Assembly (NCBI RefSeq): GCF_021018805.1
Contig: NC_086253.1
Location: 11,596,735-11,660,734 of the forward strand
DNA length: 64,000 nt
Source of the DNA: Prinia subflava
Lineage: Eukaryota > Chordata > Aves > Passeriformes > Cisticolidae
Reading direction: 5' to 3'
Shown here in pieces: positions 1 to 12,500 of the stretch (position 1 is the first letter of the stretch; each line of letters opens with the position of its first letter). The position numbers and the translations under genes were made by a program. The notes beneath the pieces were generated by a model, which did not search any database, had not been told where the DNA came from, and saw only the letters and a list, made by a program, of their open reading frames with translations.

Positions 1-3000
1 GGAGTTGCTGATAAAAATAGGGTAATCTCATCTTTGGGAACTGACACAATCACAAACTGATTGCTTTGCATTAAAATATATAGCATTAAATAATTTTTAT
101 ATTAGTTCAAAGTAGATGGTAATTTTTTAGTATTTTGTAGTTTATTTTACTTAAAGTTGCCTTTGACTTTTTGAGGGTACTGTTACTTATTCGAAATGAA
201 ACATACCTGTTACAGTCAGGTGATTTATGTTAATTTAATGATTAATCACCTTATGAAGTTTGGGAATTTATTTATACTCTTCTCCCTTGGTCAAAATATC
301 CCTCCCCTTCTTCAGATAACGAAGAACAGCTTCTTCCGAGCGTGTGATGCAAAAGCAGATTATTGAAAGGAAACATCTATCTTTTCATTTTAAAGTTTGT
401 TTTTAGAAACACAGAGGAATACAGCCGAGTTCTCAGATTTTCAGCTTTTACAGTTATAGATAATAGATCATTACAGGAGTTTTCTGGTTCATACTGTCAT
501 GAGAGGGGAGAAAGGAAGAAATAGTCAATCCTAGCGTTGCTGTGGTCAATCCAGTGAGCAAGCCTAGGGCCTGGAAAAATACTTTGGCCTCTGTTTCTCC
601 CCCTTAGTTTTGGGGCATCCCAGCAGCCCTGTTCATGTTGAGGAGAACAGAAATGGTTCTGCTGGCACAGCTTTGGATTTTGGCTTTGAATTGCAAAACA
701 TTTGCATGTGCCAAGGAGGATTCCTGGCTTCTTGGCCCAGCAGGGTGAAGTCTCAAGATTCACCTCCTGGCATATTCTTAAAGATGGTTTTAACTTTGGG
801 GTACAGACAGCCCACGTTGAATTATTCCCTGTCTCACAGATTACCTGGGAGAAGCCTTTGACAATGTGTATCAATTCCATGCCTATAAAAAGGGATAATA
901 ACATGTTTCCTAACTTGGAGGTACCACCTGTCACACATGCTCATATTGGACAGATTGTAGAAATATCTCGAGTACTGTTTTTTGTTTACTAAATTCTGAG
1001 CCTGCTATTTTAATGCAATTTTTTATATTTTGCTCTCTGGTAATTTAGGATCTAATGCATGGAGTTTTGCAGAAAAATAAGAACTGTGGAACTGCATCCT
1101 TTCCACGTGTTCAGGTGGACAGTGCCCACTGAACGTGCTGGAAGGAGCATCCTGCTGTTCAGGAGCATGAGGGGAGAGTTGTTCTAAATCTGACCCTCCA
1201 TTTATGAGACCTGGCAGGTCTGCACCTGCCCAAATCTGTTTCTGTCACTCTAAGCAGGACTTTTGTCTGAAGCTGTTTCTGCACCTCTCTCAGAGGTGAT
1301 CTTGATTCCTTTCCAGTTCACGTTATCAACAAGTTATCAGCTCAGCTTTGATTGTGGCATCTTAGTTAATGGAGACAGAAGGAAATTGCCAAGGCCTTCA
1401 AATCCCACTGTGGATTTACAGTCCTTGCAGTTAGCAAATTTGTAGTTTGCACTGTAAAATGTGCAAATTGATTTTGTAGTATAATAATAACTTATTGTGA
1501 TTCATTAGTATCTTCTGCACTAGGATATATTTGGGCCACTCTCAGTGTGAGCTACATAAAGTAGATCAGGATTTGGACCATACAGACCCTTTCAATTTTA
1601 GCTTCAAAACACCCTTGAAACTGAATGTTTAGCCTCACAGAGATGTTTGTATTTTTTCTGTTTTGCAAAATATAAGCATACTTAAAACTTCTAAGGAGTA
1701 TTTAATGTCCAGAAGTGATAAAGGTGAAGAAAACCATACATGATAACCTTACCTGCTAACAAAACAGTTTTCACTCAGGAAGGAGGTAGATGTATTAATA
1801 GCAGTGGAAAATTGTTTGTGTTTTTTCTTATAATTCATCTTACAATTGCTGTATTTATAATTTTTTACTAGATCAGCAGGAATACACTATTTACATGTAA
1901 TAAAACATCCAAGGGCATGACATGACCTATGTGTATTTTTAGTAATTAATTAACATGATATACAATACAAATTAAATTTACTGAATATTTAATAGGAGCT
2001 TTTTAGTTGCAGATTGAACTAACCTTTTGTTCTGTAGATTGACTGTAATTGTATTGTGATTTTTTTTTTTTGCTTGTATATTAGCATATCAATATCATTA
2101 AGACATACATAATAGTAAAAAAATGAGTAATGGAAGAATTGATTTTGAAACAAAGTAAGTTCAAAGTTAAAAGTTGCTATAGAAATGTAAATCAATTGAT
2201 GTTTTTTGTATATCCTGTCTTTAAAGTGATTTTTACTAGCATTTGAAAGTAGTATTTGGAGCAGTCACACTAGGGAAGTTGTTATGCTTGACCATGTACT
2301 TAAGGAAAGAAAGGTAAAGGAAGAAAGTGGGATGAAATTAGAAGTGATGCAGGAACTGAGGTTAATAAATCTGTGCTGGCAGCTGAAGGGCAGAAGCTTT
2401 GGAAAGACTTTTGCTCCTGCACAAACAGATGAGTGAAACAACCATTAGATTCTCAGGGACAGATTTTTTGCAGAAGAGTTGGCATCGATTTTTCAGTCTA
2501 GCAAAAAGTTAGGGTTGGCAGGTTAGGAGCACGATCATAGTGGGAATGGACAACCAGCATCAGGAAATCTGGAGCTTCAGCTTGTACAAAAACTCCCCAA
2601 AGACAAATGCAGTGTGAAATGTTTAAAACCTGTTTGTTGGTTTCAGAGGCTCTTTGCTAACTGAGAGACATCATTACTCCCTCATCATGTGCTTCACCCA
2701 TCATGACAAAGGAAGAGCCCAGATTTTATTCCATTCCTTGCAAGATTAATAAATTTTTCTCCTTATCTCTCTTGCCATCACAACACATTTCTCAGTTTGG
2801 TTGGGTTTTTGTTTTTTTTTTCTTCAGTTGCTTCTCAGCTGCTTTCCATTAGGAGAGAGAAATGCCATGTGTTTGACACAGCCTTACATTTATAGGAGCT
2901 TCACTACTACCCATTTCTACAGTGTGCCAGGAAGGGGTCATTGGTCTGTCTGTGTGCTCCAAGCTGTTCTTGTGCTGTCTATAAGTACTCTAGCAAATTG

Positions 3001-3394
3001 GCATTAATGCCAAACTGGTGTTAGTATTGAGGATACTTCCTTGCCAAGTCAAATTGTTAAACTGAGCTTCTGCAGTGATTGTTGAGTGGTTTGGGTTTGT
3101 TCCACCTGCACTCTGCCAGGTTGGATACAAGAGCAACGTGTGCTCTCCATGCTCCACACAGTCTGTGAGCTGCCAGGACCTCCTGACTCCATGTGAAGAT
3201 CTGGGATGTGCTTTAGGAGTATTTTGTCTGTTGGCAACGTTTTCTGGATGTGCAGAGTGAAGTGACCCAGACTATTTCAGCACAGGACTTGTCTAAACCA
3301 AGATGTAAAAACTTATTTAAGGTATATGTTGTGAAAGGTGAGTAACTGCATTCAGAATTCCTGAGCTGACAGTTCCTTGTCTTTTCTTTTAAAG
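1..3394 (+). other. PPP2R2C: PPP2R2C intron 3 (3' part), no gene seen
   Basis: This is the 3' end of the intron before the first visible coding exon. It ends in a pyrimidine-rich tract and the acceptor ttttaaag. The sequence is AT-rich, with short T and A runs, for example near 2060 and 2810. The short open frames here lack splice-site context, codon character and any similarity I recognise. No repeat family could be assigned with confidence. Confidence 0.8.
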
Positions 3395-3507
3395 ATAAAA
3401 CAATCAAATTGTGGAAAATTACTGAAAGAGATAAGAGACCAGAGGGGTACAACTTAAAAGATGAGGAAGGAAAGCTTAAAGATCTTTCTACAGTAACATC
3501 ACTGCAG
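3395..3507 (+). CDS. PPP2R2C: PPP2R2C coding exon 4 (113 nt)
   Basis: The acceptor ttttaaag precedes the exon and the donor gtaagc follows it. The exon starts at codon position 2, the Asp codon GAT being split by the intron, and ends in phase 0. It encodes [20 protein letters not shown] followed by [18 protein letters not shown], about residues 112-149 of the full protein. DKTIKLWK is the closing strand of an early WD40 blade. The following charged segment is the insertion seen in all B55 proteins. At 113 nt it matches the conserved B55 exon length. Confidence 0.97.
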
Positions 3508-6500
3508 GTAAGCTTCTGTCCATGTCCAAAATTCAGTTGTTTCTGTATGAAAAATGTAGTACTATCTAAGTAAAAGATTTAAATATGTACCTAATGCTAA
3601 GCATTTCTATGATCATTCTAACTGAAGCTTTAGCTGACTGATAACTGTATTGAATCTGCCACATATTTTCAAGTCACAAATGCTTTAAGATATACTGACC
3701 AAAGTAAATATTTTTGAGAATTCATGTTGGTTTTATTTTTCCTGATAAAATTTTCTTATTGTGATTTAATGTGCTTTCATAAAAGATTCTTTAACCTCTT
3801 GTGCTGGAAACATTTTACTTGTAATTAATTTTGAACAGGTTCTTGCCACATTCAGAGCAACTAAGTGTTAAAAACAGTACCAATTTTCAGTTTCATCTTT
3901 TTTTTCAGTTTTATAAAAGAATTATTTTAAGAGTGGGATTTAGAGTAGTCTGTGCTCTGGTAAACCTGAGATGCTGCATTGCTGAAAAGATGCAGTCATG
4001 GAAATCATAAAAGCATATGTGGTCATAAAATAGTTTTGTTTGGAAAAGACCATTAAGATCATCAAGTCCAGCCATGAATCCAGCACTGCCATATTCAATA
4101 ACCCATATCCCCAGATGCCACTTCAAATTTTTTAAATATCTCCAGGTGTGCTGACTCAACCATTTCCCTGGGTATCCCCTTTTGGTTGTCTAAAATTTTG
4201 GTGAACAAATCTTTCTTAATATCCAATTATAACATAATAACCAATTTAATCCACTTGTAATATAATAACCTTCCCAGTGCAACTTAAAGCCATTTCCTTT
4301 TGTCCTGGCACTTTTTCTTGGAGAGGAGACCCATTGTCCACATGTTAATGACTTTTTGGCTGAATTTGCTCCAGGTGTTTTGGCAAAGGAAGTTGATAAA
4401 GGTTAGAACTGGAAGGCCATGTTGTATAAACAATAATATGTATTTACAAGTGAAAGTAAAACAAGCCAGTATTGTCTGTTGGGAGAAAAAGCTTCCAAAG
4501 TGTATACATGACTATATTAATGGAATATTTATCTATTCTGTATGATTAGGCAAACAAAACTATTCCAGTTGCTCATGGTAAGAGAATTCTCTGAGAATTC
4601 AACATCTCTTGAGGGGGAGAGGAGGGGCAGGCCCTGATCTCTGCTCTGGGGTGACAGTGACAGGACCCCGGGGAATGGCCTGAAGCTGTATCAGGGAGGT
4701 TTAGGTTGGATATTAGTTCTTCACCCGGAGGGTGGATGGGCACTGGAACAGGCTCCCCAGGGAAATGCTCACAGCACCAAGCCTGGCAGAGTCAAAGAAA
4801 CATTTGGCCACTGCTCTCAGGCACGTGGTGTGACTCTTGCTGATGGTGCTGTTCAGGGTGGGAGTTGAGCTCTGGGATCCTTGTGGTCCCTTCCAATTTA
4901 ACATATTCTGTGATCCTGTAATTCAAAGGTTGAGTTTTGTTCCTGTAGTAGAAAGTGAAACTCAAATGTTTAATTACTCTGTTCCTCTTTAAACTACCCT
5001 TGTGGATTGATGTATGATAGATTGTTTCTGATGCATGTTCAACAATGTTGAATAGTCCCAGTCATAGACCACAGCTTTACAGTGTTTAATGCTTTATTGA
5101 TAGGGAATAAATTGAGTGTCTACTTACTGAAGCATGACTTTGAAGAGCCACACAGGGAAATAAAGAGGGCACATTGACAAGTGATAATCTGTGATATTGG
5201 CTTTTCAGGGGTACATGTGTATGTGCAGTATGTCATGTTGGCTTTGTTTTGCAAGCCTTTGTTTATTATGTTTCTCTGAGACTACAGCCTTTTTACCACT
5301 TGAGTTTTTTCAAAGAGAAACATCATGTAGCTAAATAAATACAGTGAAGAGATTTACAGCTAATGGCAAAGCCTTTAGCAAAAGCAAAATACGAGTGCTT
5401 CACTTGCCAGAGCCTCCCACACATGTGGGAGAGTAGCTCGTGCAGTGGGACTGACCTGTTCTGTGGCAGCTGAGAGTCCCTCCCTTCCCACAGTCCAGGC
5501 TTTCCATGGTTTACCTGCCTCTCTTGTCTCTCCCTTCCTCCTTGGCAAGGAAGGCCTTGCCCAGCAGTTAATCCATGGGGATGTTCAGCTTGTGTACACT
5601 GTCAAGAAGTTTTATATTATCAAGAAGTTTTATAATATTTATATTATAATTCTCTATTGGAATTCTCATCATCCTGCAAAACAGTATTTCAAGTCTTACC
5701 CTCCTGTGTTTTGCTTTTTTTGTTGGCAGGTGCCTGTATTGAAACCCATGGATTTGATGGTAGAAGTCACTCCCAGGAGAATCTTTGCTAATGGTCACAC
5801 CTATCATGTCAACTCAATATCTGTCAACAGCGACTGTGAGACGTACATGTCAGCGGATGATCTCAGGATTAACCTCTGGCATTTAGCTATCACAGATAGG
5901 AGCTTCAGTATCCTTCATTGGGATTCCTTGCTCAGTGTTCATGTCATTACTAGGGCTTAAGAGAGCTATTTTAAAATATTTTTCTGCTGGTTTTAAAATA
6001 TACCTTTACTTATCTGAATCCCTGCAGTATTTGTAACAGAGAATGCTGAGATATTGTAAGAGACAGCTAAGAGATTGAAAAATCAGGGAATTTTATATGA
6101 AAAATAATGGTGTTGGTTAAAGACATTTAAATAGGAAACAGATGCCAGCTGAATGGTAACTATCCACCTGACTAGAATACTCTGGACTGTTATATCCTGG
6201 AGACATTTCATGCTGAGATACTACACCTTGTTTTGCTGCAAGGTCAGTCCTTACCCTGCCCCTGCCTCCCATTCTCCATCATCCTGCTTCCCAGAGCCCT
6301 AGTGCCTGAGATGTGCACAGTTTGGGGGTGAGGCTCAGCTGCTTTGGGTGAGTTGTGTCTGTGGTTAATGCAGGCACTGATGTTTCAGGTGCTGGCCTTA
6401 TCCTGAAAACTCCATCGTGGAGTCATTCTGGCCATCTGTGAGGCTGCCCCTTGCACTACAGCAGGGTGCCTTGGAGGGGGAGCAAAAGAGAATGTAGCCA

Positions 6501-9500
6501 AGAAAAGTAATTCTCTGTGTTTTGCAGAACATAAATAGACTGGTAAGAGGAGAAATAGGTTATGGGGCCAGGTCAGAATGTTGTGTTCCTTTGGCGATTT
6601 CTTTTTGAGTGTATCAAAAGGAGTTAGAAGAATATATCACTGTGGGTTTATGTGAGGGACTATTAGATGTCAAAGTGAAGTTGTCCTGTTGGGGTAGATT
6701 TCCTCAGAGAAGGCACCAATGTGCTGGGGTGTTCTCCCTGTCTCTGGTGATTGTATTTCTTCCTTTGTGGGTCAGGTCATCTTTGAAACTTAACCCATAC
6801 TTTGCTAATGTCACAGGAAACAATGATGTTTAAATCAAACAACACTTAATGTCATAAAAGAATTACCTTTGCAGGGTCAAGTGACAGGTGCCCTGTCAGC
6901 ACCTGGGGATTTTAGTGAATATCTCCTCAATTTGTTTCCAAACTCATACTTATTTTCTGTCTTTCACCTTTGTAGATTAAGCAAGCTTAAAAGGAGCCAT
7001 CTTTAATATGACTTTATTTAGGAACAGTTTATATGTGGTACTTCAAAGTCCAGCTCTGTCTGATACAATACAAGCAACTGTACTTCTGTACTTTCATTCT
7101 TTGGTAAGACAGATCAAGATTATTTGGCAGCACAGCTATTTGGAGTAGCAGTGTGGCTCTGGCAGTGCCCTCCTCGCAGCAGCTTCACCCTCCAGGCTTC
7201 TCTCTGTCCTGGAAACTTTTACATGTGACTCCACTGTGTGTTCTCCTCTCCTGTCTGTCCTCTTCTAAGGCAGACCAGGGGGTCAGACCAAGCACAGCAG
7301 TCTCTGTACACCGGTGTATGATCACCAGATCACACTCCAGAATGCTCATGCAAGATAACTGCCTTTGGCAATTCCTTTTCTTGTATTAAAGCTATTTCAT
7401 AATCCATGGATTGCCAAGACAAATGTTCCTGAAAAGTTTCAAAAACCAAGTAAATAGTTATTATAGTTCATGAAGACAACACGAATTTTTAGTGTCATTT
7501 TCCACACTAAGAGCTTACTGACAGAAATATCAGCCATAAATGAATAATTGTATGCACACTGCCTCAAGCATTAGCCCACTCCTGTGGTTGAGTATTTACT
7601 GGTAAAATGTGTTTGAAGGTTTCTGATTGATTAAAACATGATAAAGTTTATAATGACACACTTATTTTCTGAGTATGTTCTAAGAATGATGATTAGAGGG
7701 AAATTAGGAGTGTGTTTTTGAACTTTATGATAGGAAACTTTTCCTGTGTCTGAGACAGTGGCTTTGAGATACTTGGATTTCTGTCTTGGATTGGTATATA
7801 GGTATTGCTGCTTCTTTTACACTTGAATGAAAATCTGTGAGGATGTCATGAGAGAGTTCAGACAGTGCTAGGAGATGACACTAGGTAATGGGATAATCAA
7901 TTCTAGAGGCAAAATGTTCCTGCTAAGGTGCCCGTGGCAGCAGCAGGTTGGCTTTTGTGGCTGGATATTGGTATGTATTCAGGAGAGTAGGCTGAGTTAA
8001 AGAGGCTGTACCCACTACTGTTTCAGACAGTATAAGCTGTACCTGTCTGTACTCAGTTGTCAAAAACAGGTCATCAGGCAGATTACTTTTACTTAATTCT
8101 TTGATAAACAGAATTTTGGACATAGATATTCCAAGAGAAGGTGAGATAGTTACAGGATATTGCTCATATTGGGGAATTAACTGGGAGGCTATGATAACTG
8201 GAAGAAGGGAATGAGTAAGTTAAACTTGCATCATTCTCCTGACAGGTGTCTTTCTGTCCATACAGAGCCCCGTACATCTTGTAAAATTTCAGAGATGTGT
8301 TTTTCCTTGGATAACAACATTTGTCCCTGAAACTGCATTTCTGTCCCACAGAAAAACTACTTACATAAAAATCTCCTGGAAGTAGATGAGCTTCTGGTAA
8401 AATCAGTTGCTGTGCCAGTTGCAATTAAGACTAGACATATTAAGGTGAAAAAATTCTGACAAGCAAACAGTTTAAATTATAAATGATTGTAGCTGGGCTT
8501 GGTGCCTCCTATAACACATTTATGGGGATAGGCAGGAAGAGGCTGAGGCTGTTTTAAAAATGCATGTTTCACATCTTTTTACTGAATGCAAAAGGGAAAT
8601 GAAGCATCTTGCTGTTTTACATTCAAGGCTTGATTCCTTGAAATGCATGTTTAAAACAATAAATAGAAACCATTTTGGTTTGAAGTGGATTTTGTTAATG
8701 AAGAATCTGGCAGGGATGAGTTCTTGTCGTTCTATTTTCCCTCAGAGGCAGCACTGCTACATATAATGACCTACAATCTGTTTACCCAAGAGGCTGGTTG
8801 TGACAGTGACACAAACAACAAATACAGTGATTGAGTTTTTGGACATTGAGTTCATGTCTGAACACCTTTACAAACTGCATGGGAAAGGCTGGAGAAAGGC
8901 TGAATCAGCAGCAGTGTGTTGAGGTATTTTACAAGTAAAGTACTTTACCCTGTAGAATTTAATTTGAGAACAGTTTGGTTATAACCATCGTTTTAGCAGT
9001 TTTACAAATCACTGGCCATTTTTCATTTCTTCGAAAATACAGAGTAATGGAGATCTTTAATTCTCTTTCTGTAGTCTATGGGAAAATATTTGAAATCAGC
9101 TTTTCAGAATTTGACCAGAATATTTACCTTAGGTAGAGCCTTAGGCAGAAAAAATACAACTAGTGCTTTTCTGATTTGCATTTGTATTAGTGTAAGCACT
9201 AGCTGAGGTGAAAAGCAGACAAGTGAGTTTATGCTATGCCAATGTACATTTTAATGAGAAGTATGCAGGACTTCTGTACATTGCTTCCCCCTTGCAAGCA
9301 GGTCTGCTCAGTATTTGAGCAGGAGGAGGCAAGGGAGAGGTGGAGGTGAGAAAAGAGGAAGGGGGAAGGTTAGCCTGGTAAATAATTGCACATACTAGGA
9401 TTTTCTTCAGTAAAAGGTTTAATGTATTTGGTTGTGTTACGGGAAGCAAGAGTCAGTGACCTTAATTATGGGTGATATTCTGCACTGGAAAAGAATTAAG

Positions 9501-12500
9501 GTAAGGGTTGCTCTGTTTATTAATGTTTGGTCTGAAATGGTTTAGCAGTGTTGCCCACAGTTTAAGCCTTTAGATAGTCATCTTGGGTGAAGTGAATGAG
9601 AAAAAGGGACTGCCAGGAGCATACTGATAAGGCTCACTTGCATTTAGCAGCAATCTTTGGACTATCTAGCTGCACTAAATATTCTTTATGAGAATGTATT
9701 TGGATTGCTCACAGAACTGTGCAGCTCATAGCACTTGAACTCCCTTCATTTCCTGGTAGCACACTCTTTCACTCTAGAGGCTGTCATGGCATTGCTATGG
9801 AAACAGCATTGCTGTTTCCAGCATGTGCTCATCTTGAGACTCATCTTGACTAAAATACTCATTTCTCAGTCAGATCAATATAGTCCAGGGTTATCCTGTT
9901 TTAATAAAAAATTCCTTCTTGTGTGTCCCAAAAGGGTTAAGCTAATTAGCAAATCACCATAGGGCCTTCTTGTAGTCTAATGTATTCTGGTATTTGAGGC
10001 ATATCTTGGATAGTCGGTTTGTTAGGCACCATGTCTTGGGAAAATGAATTTACTTAAGAAGTAAACAACGGGAAAAAAATGGAAAAACCCAAAGTAGCAT
10101 GGTACATTGATGGAGACCAAGTTTGTGGTAGCCCACTATGCATCTGAATGTAGTGCATATATAGAGCAAATACAGAGCTGGGAGAGATAGCCAGCCTTAC
10201 AAAATCCTTGTACCTGCCTCAATGCTAAGTGTGTGAAAGCTAAACTGAAAGCAGATCTGCAGTATTGTCTTGTTATTTGTAGAGGAAGTTTGTACCCTCG
10301 AGTGAGATAAGGCTGTTTGTATAAAAATGCCCGAGCCAGGATGACTGTGCACAGGCTGTGTGCACAAGGATGCATTTTCTGTTCTCTCAAAAGCATGTCT
10401 GTACATCTGTACTGTATGAGAAACTGCTGCCAGCCCTCCCACAGCACTGCTTTCCTACAGAACACACCTTCTGCTTGGGAGATGGCAGACCTTATTTCTC
10501 TTTTGAGAGCTCTGTGTAATCCATGTTAGCACTTCCTATTCTGTCAGGAAAAGTGTGTCAATCTCTTATCATGCATTTAAAAGGTGAATGTTATACCACG
10601 GAGTCATATTCCAGCTAGTTGCTACTAGCAACGTTTGACTAGCTGTTCCTTAAATTTGTGTTCTTTTGTTCTTTACCTCCTAGAGTCTCTCCCTCTCCCA
10701 CAGGCTTTGTGTCTCTCTCTGGTGAAGGAGGATGAAGATGTCTGCAAAGCTTAAATCAGGTCTGTAAGTTAGAGGATTGCAGAGGTGCCATGTACATTGA
10801 TCCCATGGTTTGGAGAGCTCTCTTATTCTAGCTCTTGAGAAATGATTGCTTTGCCTTTCTCATTGAAACACTCCTATGAGAACAACTGAGGGGGGAAAAG
10901 CTGTTTTAATGAGCTGATTAGATTCCAGGTTGATGGGATTCCCTTGCTAGACTCCACTTTTTCAGAACAGAATATTGTCTGTCTAGTAAAAGAGTCTTCT
11001 ACTAAGAGCTGACAGTGGCAAACCCAAAGATTTTCATATCTGACTTGTAGTCCTTCAGCCTTGTAGACCCTTGTCTTTCCCAAGAATTTTCCTTTTATGT
11101 TACTCTTATCTGAAGCAACAGAAAAGTTTTTCATGAGAAAAATTACTATAGCAGAGGGAAATTCATTGCTACCCATTTAGCAACAATTCACAATGTATTT
11201 CAGGTTGTTTTAAAGTGATCTGATTCTCAAAGCTCTGCAAAATTGCAGATTCCACCAACTTTGCCTTTTAACTTTTGGGTTTGAGATCTTGTCAGTTTAT
11301 TAAAAATAAATTATTTTGAAATTGCCTATGAAACTACAGATACCAAATCACCTGGTAACTTGAGGTTCATTTACACTGGTGTAGTTCAGTAATAACTTTT
11401 GCTAAGATGTAATGAATAGATTAGCAGTAGGTGCTATAGTTCTTATATAGGTTTTATTCCTAATGCTTATTGTTTCTGTGTCAGCAAAGGTATCTATGAG
11501 GGGCAACAGGCCATAAATCATACACTGAGGCTTAGGATAGGAACAAACTCCAACATAAAGCTCCATAAAGCGCTGCTGATGGGACCACAACAAAGTGCTG
11601 TATAGATATGATAGTGTTAAGGGTACTTAGGAAATCCTTGAAATGATGAAAAATGGCCCCTTATTTCTGGAAAGCTTCTTTTCATTTAGTAAGCAGAAAG
11701 TATAAGCAATTCAGATCATCTCCAGGACTGGATACAGCACTCCAGGTGGAGTCTCACCAGTGTGGAGTAGAGAGGTGTGGGATTATGCCCTTTTCCTGAC
11801 TTAGAGATGGGGCAACTGAGAGGCATTTTAAGAACTTTTATTCTATTTCCAGTTTCATGTGAAGGGTGAGATAATACGGATGTTACAATTCATCTATCTA
11901 ATTCACAATTCTTCTAATTGTGATTCAGCTGTCACAATTAGAAGCTATTTCTTAATTACAACACATTATAAGCATTTCTTGGCCTATCAGTTTCTGCTAT
12001 ACAATGCTGTAAATGCTTTAAAGCTAATCATCTAAAATTACTCTTTGTGGGTCTTACTACAATGCATCTTTCATAGTTCTATTTTTCTAAAGTATCTAGT
12101 CTTATTTGCAAGGCTGTCCTTTGAAACTTCTTTCTAGTTCAGTTTCTCTCTTAACAATGTCTGTCCTATTATGTGGTATTTCTTAGTGAGCATTTCTTAT
12201 CTTAAAGTTTGTATAGAGATGCATACTATGTGAGCCTTCTATTAGGCTTTGAGAATTCTCAAAAAATCCATTTCCCAGAGAGGGGCAGAATCCCCTCCCT
12301 TGGCCTGTGCCCGCGGTACTTTGGGTGCAGTCCAGGGCACGGTGGGTTTCTGTGAGTGCACCCAGCCTCTCATCCACAGCATCCCCAGGTCCCAGGGGCA
12401 GGGCTGCTCTCAATCCCATCATCCAGCCTGTGCTGATACCAGGCTTGCCCTGACCCAGGTGCAGCACCTTGTACTTGGTGCTGTTAAACCTCATGAGATC

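Larger units (their letters stand above)
3508..5729 (+). other. PPP2R2C: PPP2R2C intron 4 (2.2 kb) with two CR1 fragments
   Basis: The intron starts gtaagc and ends ttggcag. It holds two CR1 LINE tails in opposite orientation, listed separately. The rest is AT-rich intron, including a short 15-bp direct duplication near the 3' end. No independent gene was seen. Confidence 0.85.
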
